DNA of 64,000 bases from CALGKJ01 sp049322695 (lineage in GTDB: Bacteria; Bacillota; Clostridia; Lutisporales; Lutisporaceae): contig JBMORW010000016.1 of the NCBI GenBank assembly GCA_049322695.1, forward strand, positions 244,000-307,999, written 5' to 3'. The notes beneath the pieces were generated by a model, which saw only the letters and a list, made by a program, of their open reading frames with translations, ran no database searches and had not been told where the DNA came from. Position numbers and translations under genes: made by a program. Below, piece by piece: positions 17,679 through 25,692 of this stretch (positions are counted from its first letter, which is position 1; each line of letters begins with the position of its first letter).

Positions 17679-18890
17679 ATGTTTAGGTTTAATACTATTG
17701 AAGAAGCAATAGAAGATATAAGAGCAGGCAAGATTATCATCGTTATTGATGATGAAGATAGAGAAAATGAGGGAGACCTGTTAATGGCAGCAGAGAAGGC
17801 TACGCCTGAAGCTGTAAACTTCATGGCAAAGCATGGAAGGGGACTTATATGCGTTCCTATGGAAAAAGCTAGATTGAATGAACTGGATATTCATCCAATG
17901 GTTCAAAAGAACACAGATCATAAGGAAACTGCTTTTACAGTATCAGTAGATGCGATAGAAACAACTACCGGTATATCTGCTGCAGAAAGAGCAGCGACTA
18001 TCCTGAAGCTGCTTGATCCCAATGCGCGAGACAAAAGCTTTAACAGGCCGGGACATATTTTTCCTCTGGCAGCCAAGGATGGCGGTGTGCTGAAAAGGGC
18101 AGGACATACAGAAGCTGCTGTGGATCTGGCAAAAATCGCAGGGCTTTATCCAGCTGGTGTAATATGCGAAATTATGAATGAGGACGGAACTATGGCAAGG
18201 GTTCCTCAACTGATGGAGTATGCTAAGCTGCATAATATGAAGATTATAACCATTGAGGACTTAATTGCTTACAGAATAAAGAAGGAAAGCTTGGTAGAGA
18301 GAGTATCGGAAGCGGAAATGCCTACAAAGTATGGAGTTTTTAAGGTAATCGGATTTGTAAATAAACTGAATGGAGAGCATCATGTAGCACTGGTAAAAGG
18401 AAATGTAGCAGATGGAAAACCTGTTCTTGTACGTGTGCATTCCGAGTGCCTGACGGGAGATTGCTTCGGTTCTTTAAGGTGTGATTGCGGCGAGCAATTT
18501 GCAGAGGCAATGAAAAACATAAACAATGAAGGCAGAGGGGTATTGCTTTATATGCGCCAAGAGGGCCGTGGGATTGGCCTTATTAATAAGATTAAAGCAT
18601 ATGCACTGCAGGATCAGGGAATGGACACAGTTGAAGCAAATATAGCTCTGGGATTTCCTGAAGACTTAAGGGACTACGGAATTGGCGCTCAGATACTGGT
18701 AAACTTAGGAATACAGCAGGTTAAGCTTATGACTAATAATCCCAAAAAGGTATCGGGCATATCAGGCTATGGAATAGAAATAGTGGAAAGAGTACCTATA
18801 CAAATGAATCATAATGAGAGAAACGAATACTATCTAAAAACGAAAAAGGAAAAAATGGGACACTTTTTAGAAGTAAAGGAGGAAAATTAG
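17679..18890 (+). CDS. ribBA: RibBA: DHBP synthase / GTP cyclohydrolase II fusion
   Basis: 403 residues from ATG 17679 (GGGGAGATGG upstream). N-terminal DHBP synthase (~1-200) with DDEDRENEGDL and 'HTEAAVDLAKIAG'; C-terminal GTP cyclohydrolase II (~205-400) with the zinc site CLTGDCFGSLRCDCG and 'RQEGRGIGL'. It makes the two starting compounds of riboflavin synthesis, from ribulose 5-phosphate and from GTP. Central gene of the rib operon. Confidence 0.97.
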   Translation: MFRFNTIEEAIEDIRAGKIIIVIDDEDRENEGDLLMAAEKATPEAVNFMAKHGRGLICVPMEKARLNELDIHPMVQKNTDHKETAFTVSVDAIETTTGISAAERAATILKLLDPNARDKSFNRPGHIFPLAAKDGGVLKRAGHTEAAVDLAKIAGLYPAGVICEIMNEDGTMARVPQLMEYAKLHNMKIITIEDLIAYRIKKESLVERVSEAEMPTKYGVFKVIGFVNKLNGEHHVALVKGNVADGKPVLVRVHSECLTGDCFGSLRCDCGEQFAEAMKNINNEGRGVLLYMRQEGRGIGLINKIKAYALQDQGMDTVEANIALGFPEDLRDYGIGAQILVNLGIQQVKLMTNNPKKVSGISGYGIEIVERVPIQMNHNERNEYYLKTKKEKMGHFLEVKEEN

Positions 18891-18891
18891 A

Positions 18892-19353
18892 ATGAGAACC
18901 TATGAAGGAAACTTGATTGCACAGGGCTTGAAATTCGGCATAGTTATAGGAAGATTCAATGAGTTTATTGGAGGTAAGCTTTTGTCAGGAGCTATGGATG
19001 CACTAAAGAGGCATGGAGTTGATGAGGATGCCGTTGATACGGCTTGGGTGCCTGGGGCTTTTGAAATACCTTTGATTGCAAAGAAGATGGTCAAATCAGG
19101 AAAATATGATGGTGTGATATGTCTTGGTGCTGTCATTAGAGGATCTACTCCACATTTCGACTATGTAGCAAGTGAAGTGTCAAAGGGAATTGCAAGTGTA
19201 TCACTTGAATCAGAAGTACCGGTTATATTTGGTGTTCTTACCACTGATTCAATTGAGCAGGCTATTGAAAGAGCAGGGACAAAAGCGGGTAATAAAGGCT
19301 ATGAAGCAGCCGTTACTGCAATTGAAATGGCAAATCTTTTAAAGCTGCTTTAG
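18892..19353 (+). CDS. ribH: 6,7-dimethyl-8-ribityllumazine synthase
   Basis: 153 residues, AAGGAGG before the ATG, one base after the ribBA stop. Signatures: 'IVIGRFNEFI', 'WVPGAFEIPL', 'CLGAVIRGSTPHFDYVASE' and 'GVLTTDSIEQAIERAGTKAGNKG'. It condenses the ribityl-diaminopyrimidine with DHBP. Members form 60-subunit or pentameric shells. Together with ribD, ribE and ribBA this is the Bacillus-type gene order. Confidence 0.97.
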   Translation: MRTYEGNLIAQGLKFGIVIGRFNEFIGGKLLSGAMDALKRHGVDEDAVDTAWVPGAFEIPLIAKKMVKSGKYDGVICLGAVIRGSTPHFDYVASEVSKGIASVSLESEVPVIFGVLTTDSIEQAIERAGTKAGNKGYEAAVTAIEMANLLKLL

Positions 19354-19360
19354 AAAGATT

Positions 19361-20020
19361 ATGGCTATGCTCAAAGATATAAAAACGATTTTCTTTGACT
19401 ATGATGGAACCCTGCATGACAGCATGAAAATATATGGACCAGCATTCAGAAAGGCCTTTGGTCATCTAGTAGAACATGGTTTCGTTGAAAACAGACAGTG
19501 GTCGGATAATGAGATATCTTACTGGTTAGGCTTCAGTAGTAAAGAGATGTGGCAAAAATTTATGCCCGATTTGGATGAAAAGATCCGTGAAGAATGCAGT
19601 AAAATAATCGGAAGTGAAATGACTGCTTTAATGGAAGAAAAAAAAGCAGTACTATATTGCGGCGCATTGGAAACCATAAAATATCTGAAAAACAAAGGCT
19701 ATCACTTGGTGTTTCTAAGCAATTGCGGAATATACTATAGAGATAAAGCAAGAGAACTGTTTAATCTTGACTTTTATTTTGAGGAAACGGCTTGTTCTGA
19801 AGAATACAGATATATGCCCAAATATGAGATTTTGGAGAAAATTATGAACAAGTGCCCCAGGGAAATGGCAATAGTTGGTGATAGAATACATGATATCGAA
19901 GCGGGTAAAATCAATAACATATATACCATAGGATGTCGATATGGTTTCGGTTCATTAGATGAACTAAGTCAGGCAGATCTGATAATCAGTGATATAAGAG
20001 AACTGATGAATTATCTGTAG
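19361..20020 (+). CDS. HAD-superfamily phosphatase, candidate riboflavin-pathway phosphatase
   Basis: 219 residues starting 7 bases after ribH; the ribosome site is weak, suggesting coupling to ribH. HAD motifs: I FFDYDGTLHDS, II 'FLSNCG', the Lys region 'MPKYEIL', and III VGDRIHDIEAG. A four-helix cap domain (~20-90) gives the phosphoglycolate-phosphatase-like type. Its position at the end of the rib operon makes it a good candidate for the dephosphorylation step between RibD and RibH, which the other rib genes do not supply (inference; other HAD substrates are possible). Confidence 0.85.
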   Translation: MAMLKDIKTIFFDYDGTLHDSMKIYGPAFRKAFGHLVEHGFVENRQWSDNEISYWLGFSSKEMWQKFMPDLDEKIREECSKIIGSEMTALMEEKKAVLYCGALETIKYLKNKGYHLVFLSNCGIYYRDKARELFNLDFYFEETACSEEYRYMPKYEILEKIMNKCPREMAIVGDRIHDIEAGKINNIYTIGCRYGFGSLDELSQADLIISDIRELMNYL

Positions 20021-20105
20021 TTCATGCTAATTTCTCCTATCCCCAGGCTGTAAAATATACATGCAAACATAGAGCTTGGGTACGATTAATAAAGGAGGAT
20101 TTGTA

Positions 20106-20443
20106 ATGTATCATTTAAAATAAATATTGAGTTGTCAAAGGTATATGAAATGGAAGCTTTGGTGGCTTATTAGAATGGACAGGTGGTCAGCAGGACACTG
20201 GCACAAGGCAAAAATCTGAGCTTAAACCTGTTTGCATTTGATAAGGGTTAAGAAGTAAGCTCTCACTCATACAGTGGTGATGCTATGGTGTACTTGCTTA
20301 ATGGAGAAGCAGAAATAACAATAGGTGGTAATGTGTTTACTGTCAAAAAGGGTGAAACCATAGTAATGCCCGCCGGTGTACCGCATGCATTACTTGCAAA
20401 AGATAAACTTAGAATGCTTCTGGTTATAGTGTTTAGGCCATAA
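20106..20443 (+). pseudogene. Decayed copy of the small cupin gene
   Basis: The reading resembles the intact cupin at 12502-12840 along its whole length ('QVVSRTLAQGKNLSL', 'GEAEITIGGNV', 'KKGETIVMPAGVPHALLA'). It carries a one-base deletion near 20117 that separates ATG 20106 from the body frame, an in-frame TAG at 20171-20173 and a TAA at 20249-20251. The ribosome site AAAGGAGG and the downstream terminator are retained. Remaining sequence is still well conserved, so inactivation looks recent. The FNR/CRP-like palindrome of the intact copy is not present here. Confidence 0.85.
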
Positions 20444-20482
20444 GAAAATCCTCTGCCTGTAATAATGGCAGAGGATTTTCTT
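20444..20482. terminator. Bidirectional terminator
   Basis: AGAAAATCCTCTGCC pairs with GGCAGAGGATTTTCT across a 9-base loop, flanked by T/A runs. Serves the cupin pseudogene (+) and the GNAT gene (-). Confidence 0.85.
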
Positions 20483-21023
20483 ATACATTCCTCAATACTG
20501 TAATAAAGCCCTCGAGAATATCATGGCTGACCTTAAAGCCCTTACTCTGGTAAAATTTCAAGGCATTATCATTGCCGTTTGATACGAAAATAAAGTGATC
20601 CTTTATTTCACTGAATGAGTTCAGCCATTCCATAGAGCTGTTAAATAAAACTGAGCCAATACCGGAGCCGCGATAGCCATCCTTTATATAGAATTGGGAC
20701 AAGCAGCCAACATCTTCGCCTTCAACAGAATCAAAATCAAAGAAATCAACTGGTGCAAGTGTAGCAAAGCCTCCCGAATACGTAGTTTTCGGACATATAT
20801 TACTGTAGGCATATCCTACGATTTCATCACCGACCTTTGCTGTTATTATGAAGTTTGCCTTGGCACTTTTAAAAGACGGAAGCATCCTTGTTTCAAAGGT
20901 CATGTTATCAAACCACTCAGGATGTATATGTGCCTTGGATTTTTGATAAATCATCAGTTCATTGCATAAATCCTTTATGCAGGTAATTTTATCAGCAGTA
21001 ATGATTTCATAATCTATAATCAT
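20481..21023 (-). CDS. GNAT-family N-acetyltransferase
   Basis: 180 residues from ATG 21023, about 9 bases after a GAAGGGAAG ribosome site; the longer frame would start inside the operator-like repeats. GNAT motif A is seen as 'LSQFYIKDGYRGSGIGSVLFNSSMEWL' (the Q/RxxGxG acetyl-CoA loop), and motif B as 'FVSNGNDNALKFYQSKGF'. It probably acetylates an amine of a small molecule or protein; the substrate is unknown. Divergent from an HxlR regulator that may control it. Confidence 0.88.
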   Translation of the reverse strand: MIIDYEIITADKITCIKDLCNELMIYQKSKAHIHPEWFDNMTFETRMLPSFKSAKANFIITAKVGDEIVGYAYSNICPKTTYSGGFATLAPVDFFDFDSVEGEDVGCLSQFYIKDGYRGSGIGSVLFNSSMEWLNSFSEIKDHFIFVSNGNDNALKFYQSKGFKVSHDILEGFITVLRNV

Positions 21024-21040
21024 TGCCATCTTCCCTTCTA

Positions 21041-21080
21041 ATATCAAAAATATCTTTGATTGATCAATCATCTTTGATAT
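21041..21080. promoter_or_regulatory. Repeat-rich operator candidate between GNAT and HxlR genes
   Basis: Two direct copies of ATCTTTGAT (21052-21060 and 21070-21078) flank a palindromic centre, GATTGATCAATC (21058-21069). Outer ATATCAAA and TTTGATAT arms are also present. The position between divergent genes suits an HxlR binding site. Confidence 0.55.
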
Positions 21081-21165
21081 CATTATATCAACTACAATTA
21101 TTATAACAAGTATGCAGTATTTTCTTATTAACTAAGAAAAAACTGAGTATATGGGGAGTGATATT

Positions 21166-21513
21166 ATGAGCAATCATGCACTATATAAAAGTAATTTTGA
21201 TAACTGTCCTTTGACATATGCCCTGAATCTTATAGGAGGTAAGTGGAGGCTGCCTGTAATATGGGCGCTGCATAAGCATGGTACTATCCGATATAATGAG
21301 CTGAAAAGAACTATTGATGGAATTACCGATATGATGCTGGCCCAAACTCTGAAAGAACTGGAAGCATATGAGATTGTCAAGCGGGATCAGTTCATGGAAG
21401 TGCCTCCGCGAGTCGAGTATTCGCTAACGGAGAATGGGGAGTGCCTTATACCTGCCCTTAAGGCACTTGCCGGCTGGGGAAGTAAAATGAAAAATATTGA
21501 AAGCATAAAATAG
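21166..21513 (+). CDS. HxlR-family winged-helix regulator
   Basis: 115 residues from ATG 21166 (GGGGAGTGAT upstream). Typical HxlR layout: 'CPLTYALNLIGGKWRLPVIWAL' with the conserved near-N-terminal Cys used by some members for redox sensing, 'IRYNELKRTIDGITDMMLAQTLKELEAYEIVKR' as recognition region, and 'PPRVEYSLTENGECL' as wing. Divergently transcribed from the GNAT gene. Confidence 0.93.
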   Translation: MSNHALYKSNFDNCPLTYALNLIGGKWRLPVIWALHKHGTIRYNELKRTIDGITDMMLAQTLKELEAYEIVKRDQFMEVPPRVEYSLTENGECLIPALKALAGWGSKMKNIESIK

Positions 21514-21526
21514 AGTCCGAAATTTT

Positions 21527-21628
21527 ACACGTTTATACTTGCAGCGCCGGATTGTCCTGCAACCTGTGGAATAGTACCAGTGCCAGAAGGTAGAAAGAAT
21601 GCCAGCAGCAGGCCGATAATAAAGACTA
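21527..21628 (-). other. Possible remnant of a membrane-protein gene
   Basis: A minus-strand frame without a usable start reads a strongly hydrophobic stretch (VFIIGLLLAFFLPS...) followed by a Gly/Ser-rich end and a stop at 21527. It could be the 3' end of a lost gene. Low confidence. Confidence 0.2.
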
Positions 21629-21635
21629 TGTGGCA

Positions 21636-21675
21636 AAGTCCTTCAACAGCTAATTATTGCTGTCTGAAGGACTTA
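21636..21675. repeat. Long hairpin before the membrane-protein gene
   Basis: AAGTCCTTCAACAGC pairs with GCTGTCTGAAGGACTT across an 8-base loop with one small bulge. No T-run on the plus strand. Confidence 0.6.
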
Positions 21676-21791
21676 TGTATTGCTATAATACTGATGTATT
21701 AAGATATGTTGTAACTGACAATCCTTTTTGATAATATTAGCATATAAATACCATAAGTGCTGTTTCTATTTTACAATTAGGGGGGCAAGAA

Positions 21792-22571
21792 ATGAAATCA
21801 GAAAATGCTTTTGATATTATGCCAAGAAATTCTACAATAGGACTCATTTTTCTGACTTTGGTTTTTATCGGACTCTCTTTATTGACTATGCACCAGCCGC
21901 TGTATGGAAATATACCTATTAACATTATACTTCCGATTATTATTTTGCTAAAGCTTGACATGGTTTTCTTTGAGAAGCTCAAGCTGTCTACGCTTCTTCT
22001 CATGCGTATCTGGGTAGTACTGATATTCCTCAGTATTGTAAATGTAAAAATGGCATTGAATGTGATTTTGATATTTTTGTGTATCAATATATTTGAGGCA
22101 ACTATTACAGATTTTAGAAAGGGCAATATTTATAACTCCATTACGGGAACAGCTCTTATATTATCAGTACCTTTACTCCAAGGGGAGTGGAACGGTGTTT
22201 ATTATTTATTTTCATGCGAAGGCGTGATTTTCTGGATAGCTGCATATACTCTTTGGAACTGGACGTTTGTAACTAACGAGTTCAGCAACTCTATAGCAAA
22301 ACTTCACATAGGCATTCTCCTGACACCTATAATAGGACTTTTAATATTGGGTAATCCCGCTGCGTGGTTTATACTTAGAGGAAACAGCCTGACAATAGGA
22401 GGAATTACGCAAATATATAAGAAGGGCTATTGGGAAAAATATTTCTCTGATTCCAAGCTTTCAAGGTTTATAGTCTTTACAAAGCAAAAAAGCTTCCAAC
22501 TGGTTTTGATGATAATAAATATTGTGTTGATAGCAGTACCTGTTTTATATTATTTCATACAACTTAAATGA
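21792..22571 (+). CDS. Unknown polytopic membrane protein
   Basis: 259 residues, GGGGGG before the ATG. About seven or eight hydrophobic helices: ~17-35, 42-54, 68-82, 86-104, 117-130, 138-153, 170-192 and 238-256. Charged loops include 'TDFRKGNIYNS' and 'KKGYWEKYFSDSKLSRF'. I recognise no family. It is followed by a strong terminator and has no same-strand partner. Confidence 0.75.
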   Translation: MKSENAFDIMPRNSTIGLIFLTLVFIGLSLLTMHQPLYGNIPINIILPIIILLKLDMVFFEKLKLSTLLLMRIWVVLIFLSIVNVKMALNVILIFLCINIFEATITDFRKGNIYNSITGTALILSVPLLQGEWNGVYYLFSCEGVIFWIAAYTLWNWTFVTNEFSNSIAKLHIGILLTPIIGLLILGNPAAWFILRGNSLTIGGITQIYKKGYWEKYFSDSKLSRFIVFTKQKSFQLVLMIINIVLIAVPVLYYFIQLK

Positions 22572-22584
22572 TATGATAAGAAAG

Positions 22585-22633
22585 GGCTGTACACAGTTGT
22601 TTGCTTGCCAACTGTATACAGCCGCTTTTTTAT
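22585..22633. terminator. Terminator between convergent genes
   Basis: GGCTGTACACAGTTG pairs with CAACTGTATACAGCC (one mismatch), then GCTTTTTTA on the plus strand. Confidence 0.85.
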
Positions 22634-25494
22634 CAATTATATGCTTTCCCCAAAACCTTTTCCACAAATATCTTAACCAGGAGCGGGTCAAACTGTGTAC
22701 CTGCATTTTTAATCAGCTCAGATACAGCATAATCCTCCGACATAGCACTTCTGTATGCTCTTTCACAGGTCATGGCGTCAAATGCATCTGCAATGGTAAT
22801 GATCCTGGATTTAAGGGGTATTTCATCTCCCTTAAGACCCTTGGGGTACCCGCCGCCATCCCACCTTTCATGATGTGCCAGCACATAATCTGCCATTTCA
22901 GCCATATCATTAACGGAGCTTAATATCCTGTAGCCTATTTCAGGATGCTTCTTTATCTCATCCCACTCATCCTTGGAAAGCCTTTCAGGCTTGTTCAGTA
23001 TGTTTTCATCAATTGCTATTTTGCCAATATCGTGAAGTAGTCCTACTGTCTTCAGCTCCTGTACCTGATCGTCGGACAGAGCGATTGCTTTACCCATACT
23101 CTGACAATATGCAGAAACCCTGTGGGAATGCTGTTCTTCTCTTTTATTTTTCTCATGGAGCGTGTTTATGATTGCCCCTATTGTCTTGCTTCTCATGCTT
23201 GGACCTTCGAAGAGCTTTTTCTTGTACATGTAGTCCTCTGCTTTTTTAAGTATGTCCAGAATATTTTCTTCCTCATGATACTTGGTTTCCCACCCGAAGG
23301 ATATTGAAAGCTCCAGGGAGGCAACTCTTTCTTTGGAGCTTATTTGACGAATACGCTTTACAATCTGCTCAGCCTCATTAGAATCGACATTTGGCATAAG
23401 TATTACGAACTCATCTCCACCTATCCTGGAAATAATATCATCAGCACGGCAGCTCTTTTCCAAAACTTCCGCAACCTTTTTCAGGAGTTTATCGCCCATG
23501 CTGTGCCCAAACGAATCATTAATAAGCTTAAGTCCATTGACATCTGCCATGATTATTGTAAAAGGCAAATTGCGCTTTACATTCAGGCGGTTTAATTCCT
23601 CTTCAAAAAACCTTCTGTTGTAAAGACCTGTTACCTGGTCGTGATAGCTTAGATACTCTATTCTCTTCTGACTCATTCTTTCTGCTGTGACATCTCTGAA
23701 TACCAGTATGGTACCCTTGATATTTGAATCCTTATCCAGAATAGGCGCAACGCTGTATGAAATCAATATTTCCTCGGAGTTTTTCCCAATAAGCTTAATG
23801 TTTTCTTCAGACTTGACTACAGCCTTAGTATCCAGTGCTTTTTTTATGGGATTAATACTTCTCTCTCCGGTATCTTCACAACAGGTTTGGAATATCTCTT
23901 CAAACTCCATGGATTTAGCTTCTTTTTCAGTCCAACCCGTTAACTCCTCGGCTTTATTATTCAGCATTGTGATATTACCGCTGCTGTCTGTAGCTATAAC
24001 ACCATCACCAACAGACAAAAGCGTTATTCTCAAAAGCTCCTTTTCCTCTTCAAGAGCTCTTTCAGCCTGAAGCTTCTGAGTTATGTCCCTTGATATAATC
24101 ACTACTTCCTTTTCCTTACTTTTAATCACTCTGGTTTCAAAATGTCTTACTCCATGTGATAGGTCAAGCTCAAACTCAAAGTCATATAGCTCTCCGGTGT
24201 TTAATGAAGCCTGTATTTTTTCAAAATATGCATCAGCAATATCCTTAGGTAATACATCCCATATTGCTTTGCCAACCAATTGCTCTTTTGGAACTACAAG
24301 ATTATATTCATCCCTGGCTTTACAGTCCAGATAAATACCTTCGTGATTGATAATGAACAGCAAATCAGGCATTGCACTTACAATAGCCCTGTTATGCTCC
24401 TCGCTTATTTTCAACTTTTTCTCGCTTTCTAGCAGCATATCAAAGTGACTTCTTAGCTCTTCTTCTGTTGCAGCCAACTGCTCAAGATATGCCTCCAACT
24501 CTTCGTTGGATGCAATCAATTCTTCCTGACTTTCTTGAAGTTTCATATTTGCGTTAAGCAGCTCACGGGTTCGGACTGCCACAGTGCGGCGCAAAGTAAT
24601 AGTCCATGTTATAAGTATTAAGATTCCTAAAGAAATAATGCCTAGCAGCCACTTATATTTTTCCAACTGCTTAATAAGGCTTTTTTGCTCGTATACCCCA
24701 AGATATTTATCATATATTTCCTGGTATCTGCCGCTGAACTTAAGTATCTGAAGACCACCGTTAAGAGTTAACAGCAGGTCATCATTACCTTTTTGCAGTG
24801 CCATGCAGTAGTCGTTGGGAGTAAGTATCAGCCCGCTGGAAACAAGATTTTTCAGTTTGTGCTTATTAATAAGATAATGTCCGGGTGTTTTAAGCACCGC
24901 GGCATAGTCATATTTGCCCGATGAAACCAGATGTAAGGCTTCTGCGACTGTCGGTACTGCCATGAACTCTATATCCAGATTTTGAGCTTTTAAATATTCA
25001 TGAACTATATCATCTGCCTGTACAACAACAGTTTTACCTTTAAGCTCTTCTAAACCACTGATGCCCTTTCCTTTGCGGGTAAATACGTCTCCGCTGGTTA
25101 CAGTATGTTTGGTTGTAAAGCTATAGCTTTTTTCTCTTTCTTTGGAGTAAAACATACCTGAGATTACGTCTATTTCCCCGTTTTCCAGCTGACGCCTTAT
25201 TTCATTCCAGTTGCCAAGCCTTACTTCGGCTTTTAATCCCATAACCTCAGCAACTGCCTTTGCCAACTCTATATTAAAGCCGGTAGGATTTCCCTGTTCG
25301 TCTAAATAACTATAGGGAGGGTAGTCTATGTCATCCCCGATAATTATAGTATTTCCAGATCGCGGCTCTGAGTTTTCGCCTGGAATAGCTTGGGATAAAG
25401 AATCTTTTTCTGCATTAGCAGCAAATATATATGTAAGATTTGTCAAAGAAAATAAAATGATTAGAGTAAAGATAGTTATATATTTTTTTCTCAT
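22633..25494 (-). CDS. SBP-sensor PAS-PAS-GGDEF-HD-GYP cyclic-di-GMP enzyme
   Basis: 953 residues. Signal peptide (1-25), extracellular SBP_bac_3 domain (~48-275, 'DDIDYPPYSYLDEQGNPTGFNIELAKAV'), membrane helix (~282-302), coiled coil (~305-365), two PAS domains (~366-480 and ~490-610), GGDEF (~620-770) with intact IGGDEF at ~692 and an RxxD product-inhibition site (RADD) five residues before it, then HD-GYP (~785-953) with HDIGK at ~821 and HHERWDGGGYP at ~874. Both cyclase and phosphodiesterase motifs are intact. An extracellular solute probably sets the balance. GGGGGGAT precedes the ATG. Closely similar in plan to the gene at 51.7 kb. Confidence 0.93.
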   Translation of the reverse strand: MRKKYITIFTLIILFSLTNLTYIFAANAEKDSLSQAIPGENSEPRSGNTIIIGDDIDYPPYSYLDEQGNPTGFNIELAKAVAEVMGLKAEVRLGNWNEIRRQLENGEIDVISGMFYSKEREKSYSFTTKHTVTSGDVFTRKGKGISGLEELKGKTVVVQADDIVHEYLKAQNLDIEFMAVPTVAEALHLVSSGKYDYAAVLKTPGHYLINKHKLKNLVSSGLILTPNDYCMALQKGNDDLLLTLNGGLQILKFSGRYQEIYDKYLGVYEQKSLIKQLEKYKWLLGIISLGILILITWTITLRRTVAVRTRELLNANMKLQESQEELIASNEELEAYLEQLAATEEELRSHFDMLLESEKKLKISEEHNRAIVSAMPDLLFIINHEGIYLDCKARDEYNLVVPKEQLVGKAIWDVLPKDIADAYFEKIQASLNTGELYDFEFELDLSHGVRHFETRVIKSKEKEVVIISRDITQKLQAERALEEEKELLRITLLSVGDGVIATDSSGNITMLNNKAEELTGWTEKEAKSMEFEEIFQTCCEDTGERSINPIKKALDTKAVVKSEENIKLIGKNSEEILISYSVAPILDKDSNIKGTILVFRDVTAERMSQKRIEYLSYHDQVTGLYNRRFFEEELNRLNVKRNLPFTIIMADVNGLKLINDSFGHSMGDKLLKKVAEVLEKSCRADDIISRIGGDEFVILMPNVDSNEAEQIVKRIRQISSKERVASLELSISFGWETKYHEEENILDILKKAEDYMYKKKLFEGPSMRSKTIGAIINTLHEKNKREEQHSHRVSAYCQSMGKAIALSDDQVQELKTVGLLHDIGKIAIDENILNKPERLSKDEWDEIKKHPEIGYRILSSVNDMAEMADYVLAHHERWDGGGYPKGLKGDEIPLKSRIITIADAFDAMTCERAYRSAMSEDYAVSELIKNAGTQFDPLLVKIFVEKVLGKAYN

Positions 25495-25692
25495 ATTTGT
25501 GGCTATCCCCCCTTATAATAAGTCAAAAACAAAAAATAACTGCCTTACAAAATTCGCTATATATTACGATTTTCCTGCAAGCCTTGGAAATATGTATGTT
25601 ATAAAACTATATTAGAAGAAATACTTTGAATTGTCTAAAAATTCCGATTTTGATATACTGTTAAGAGCAGTATGTTATAAAGTAATATTGTT

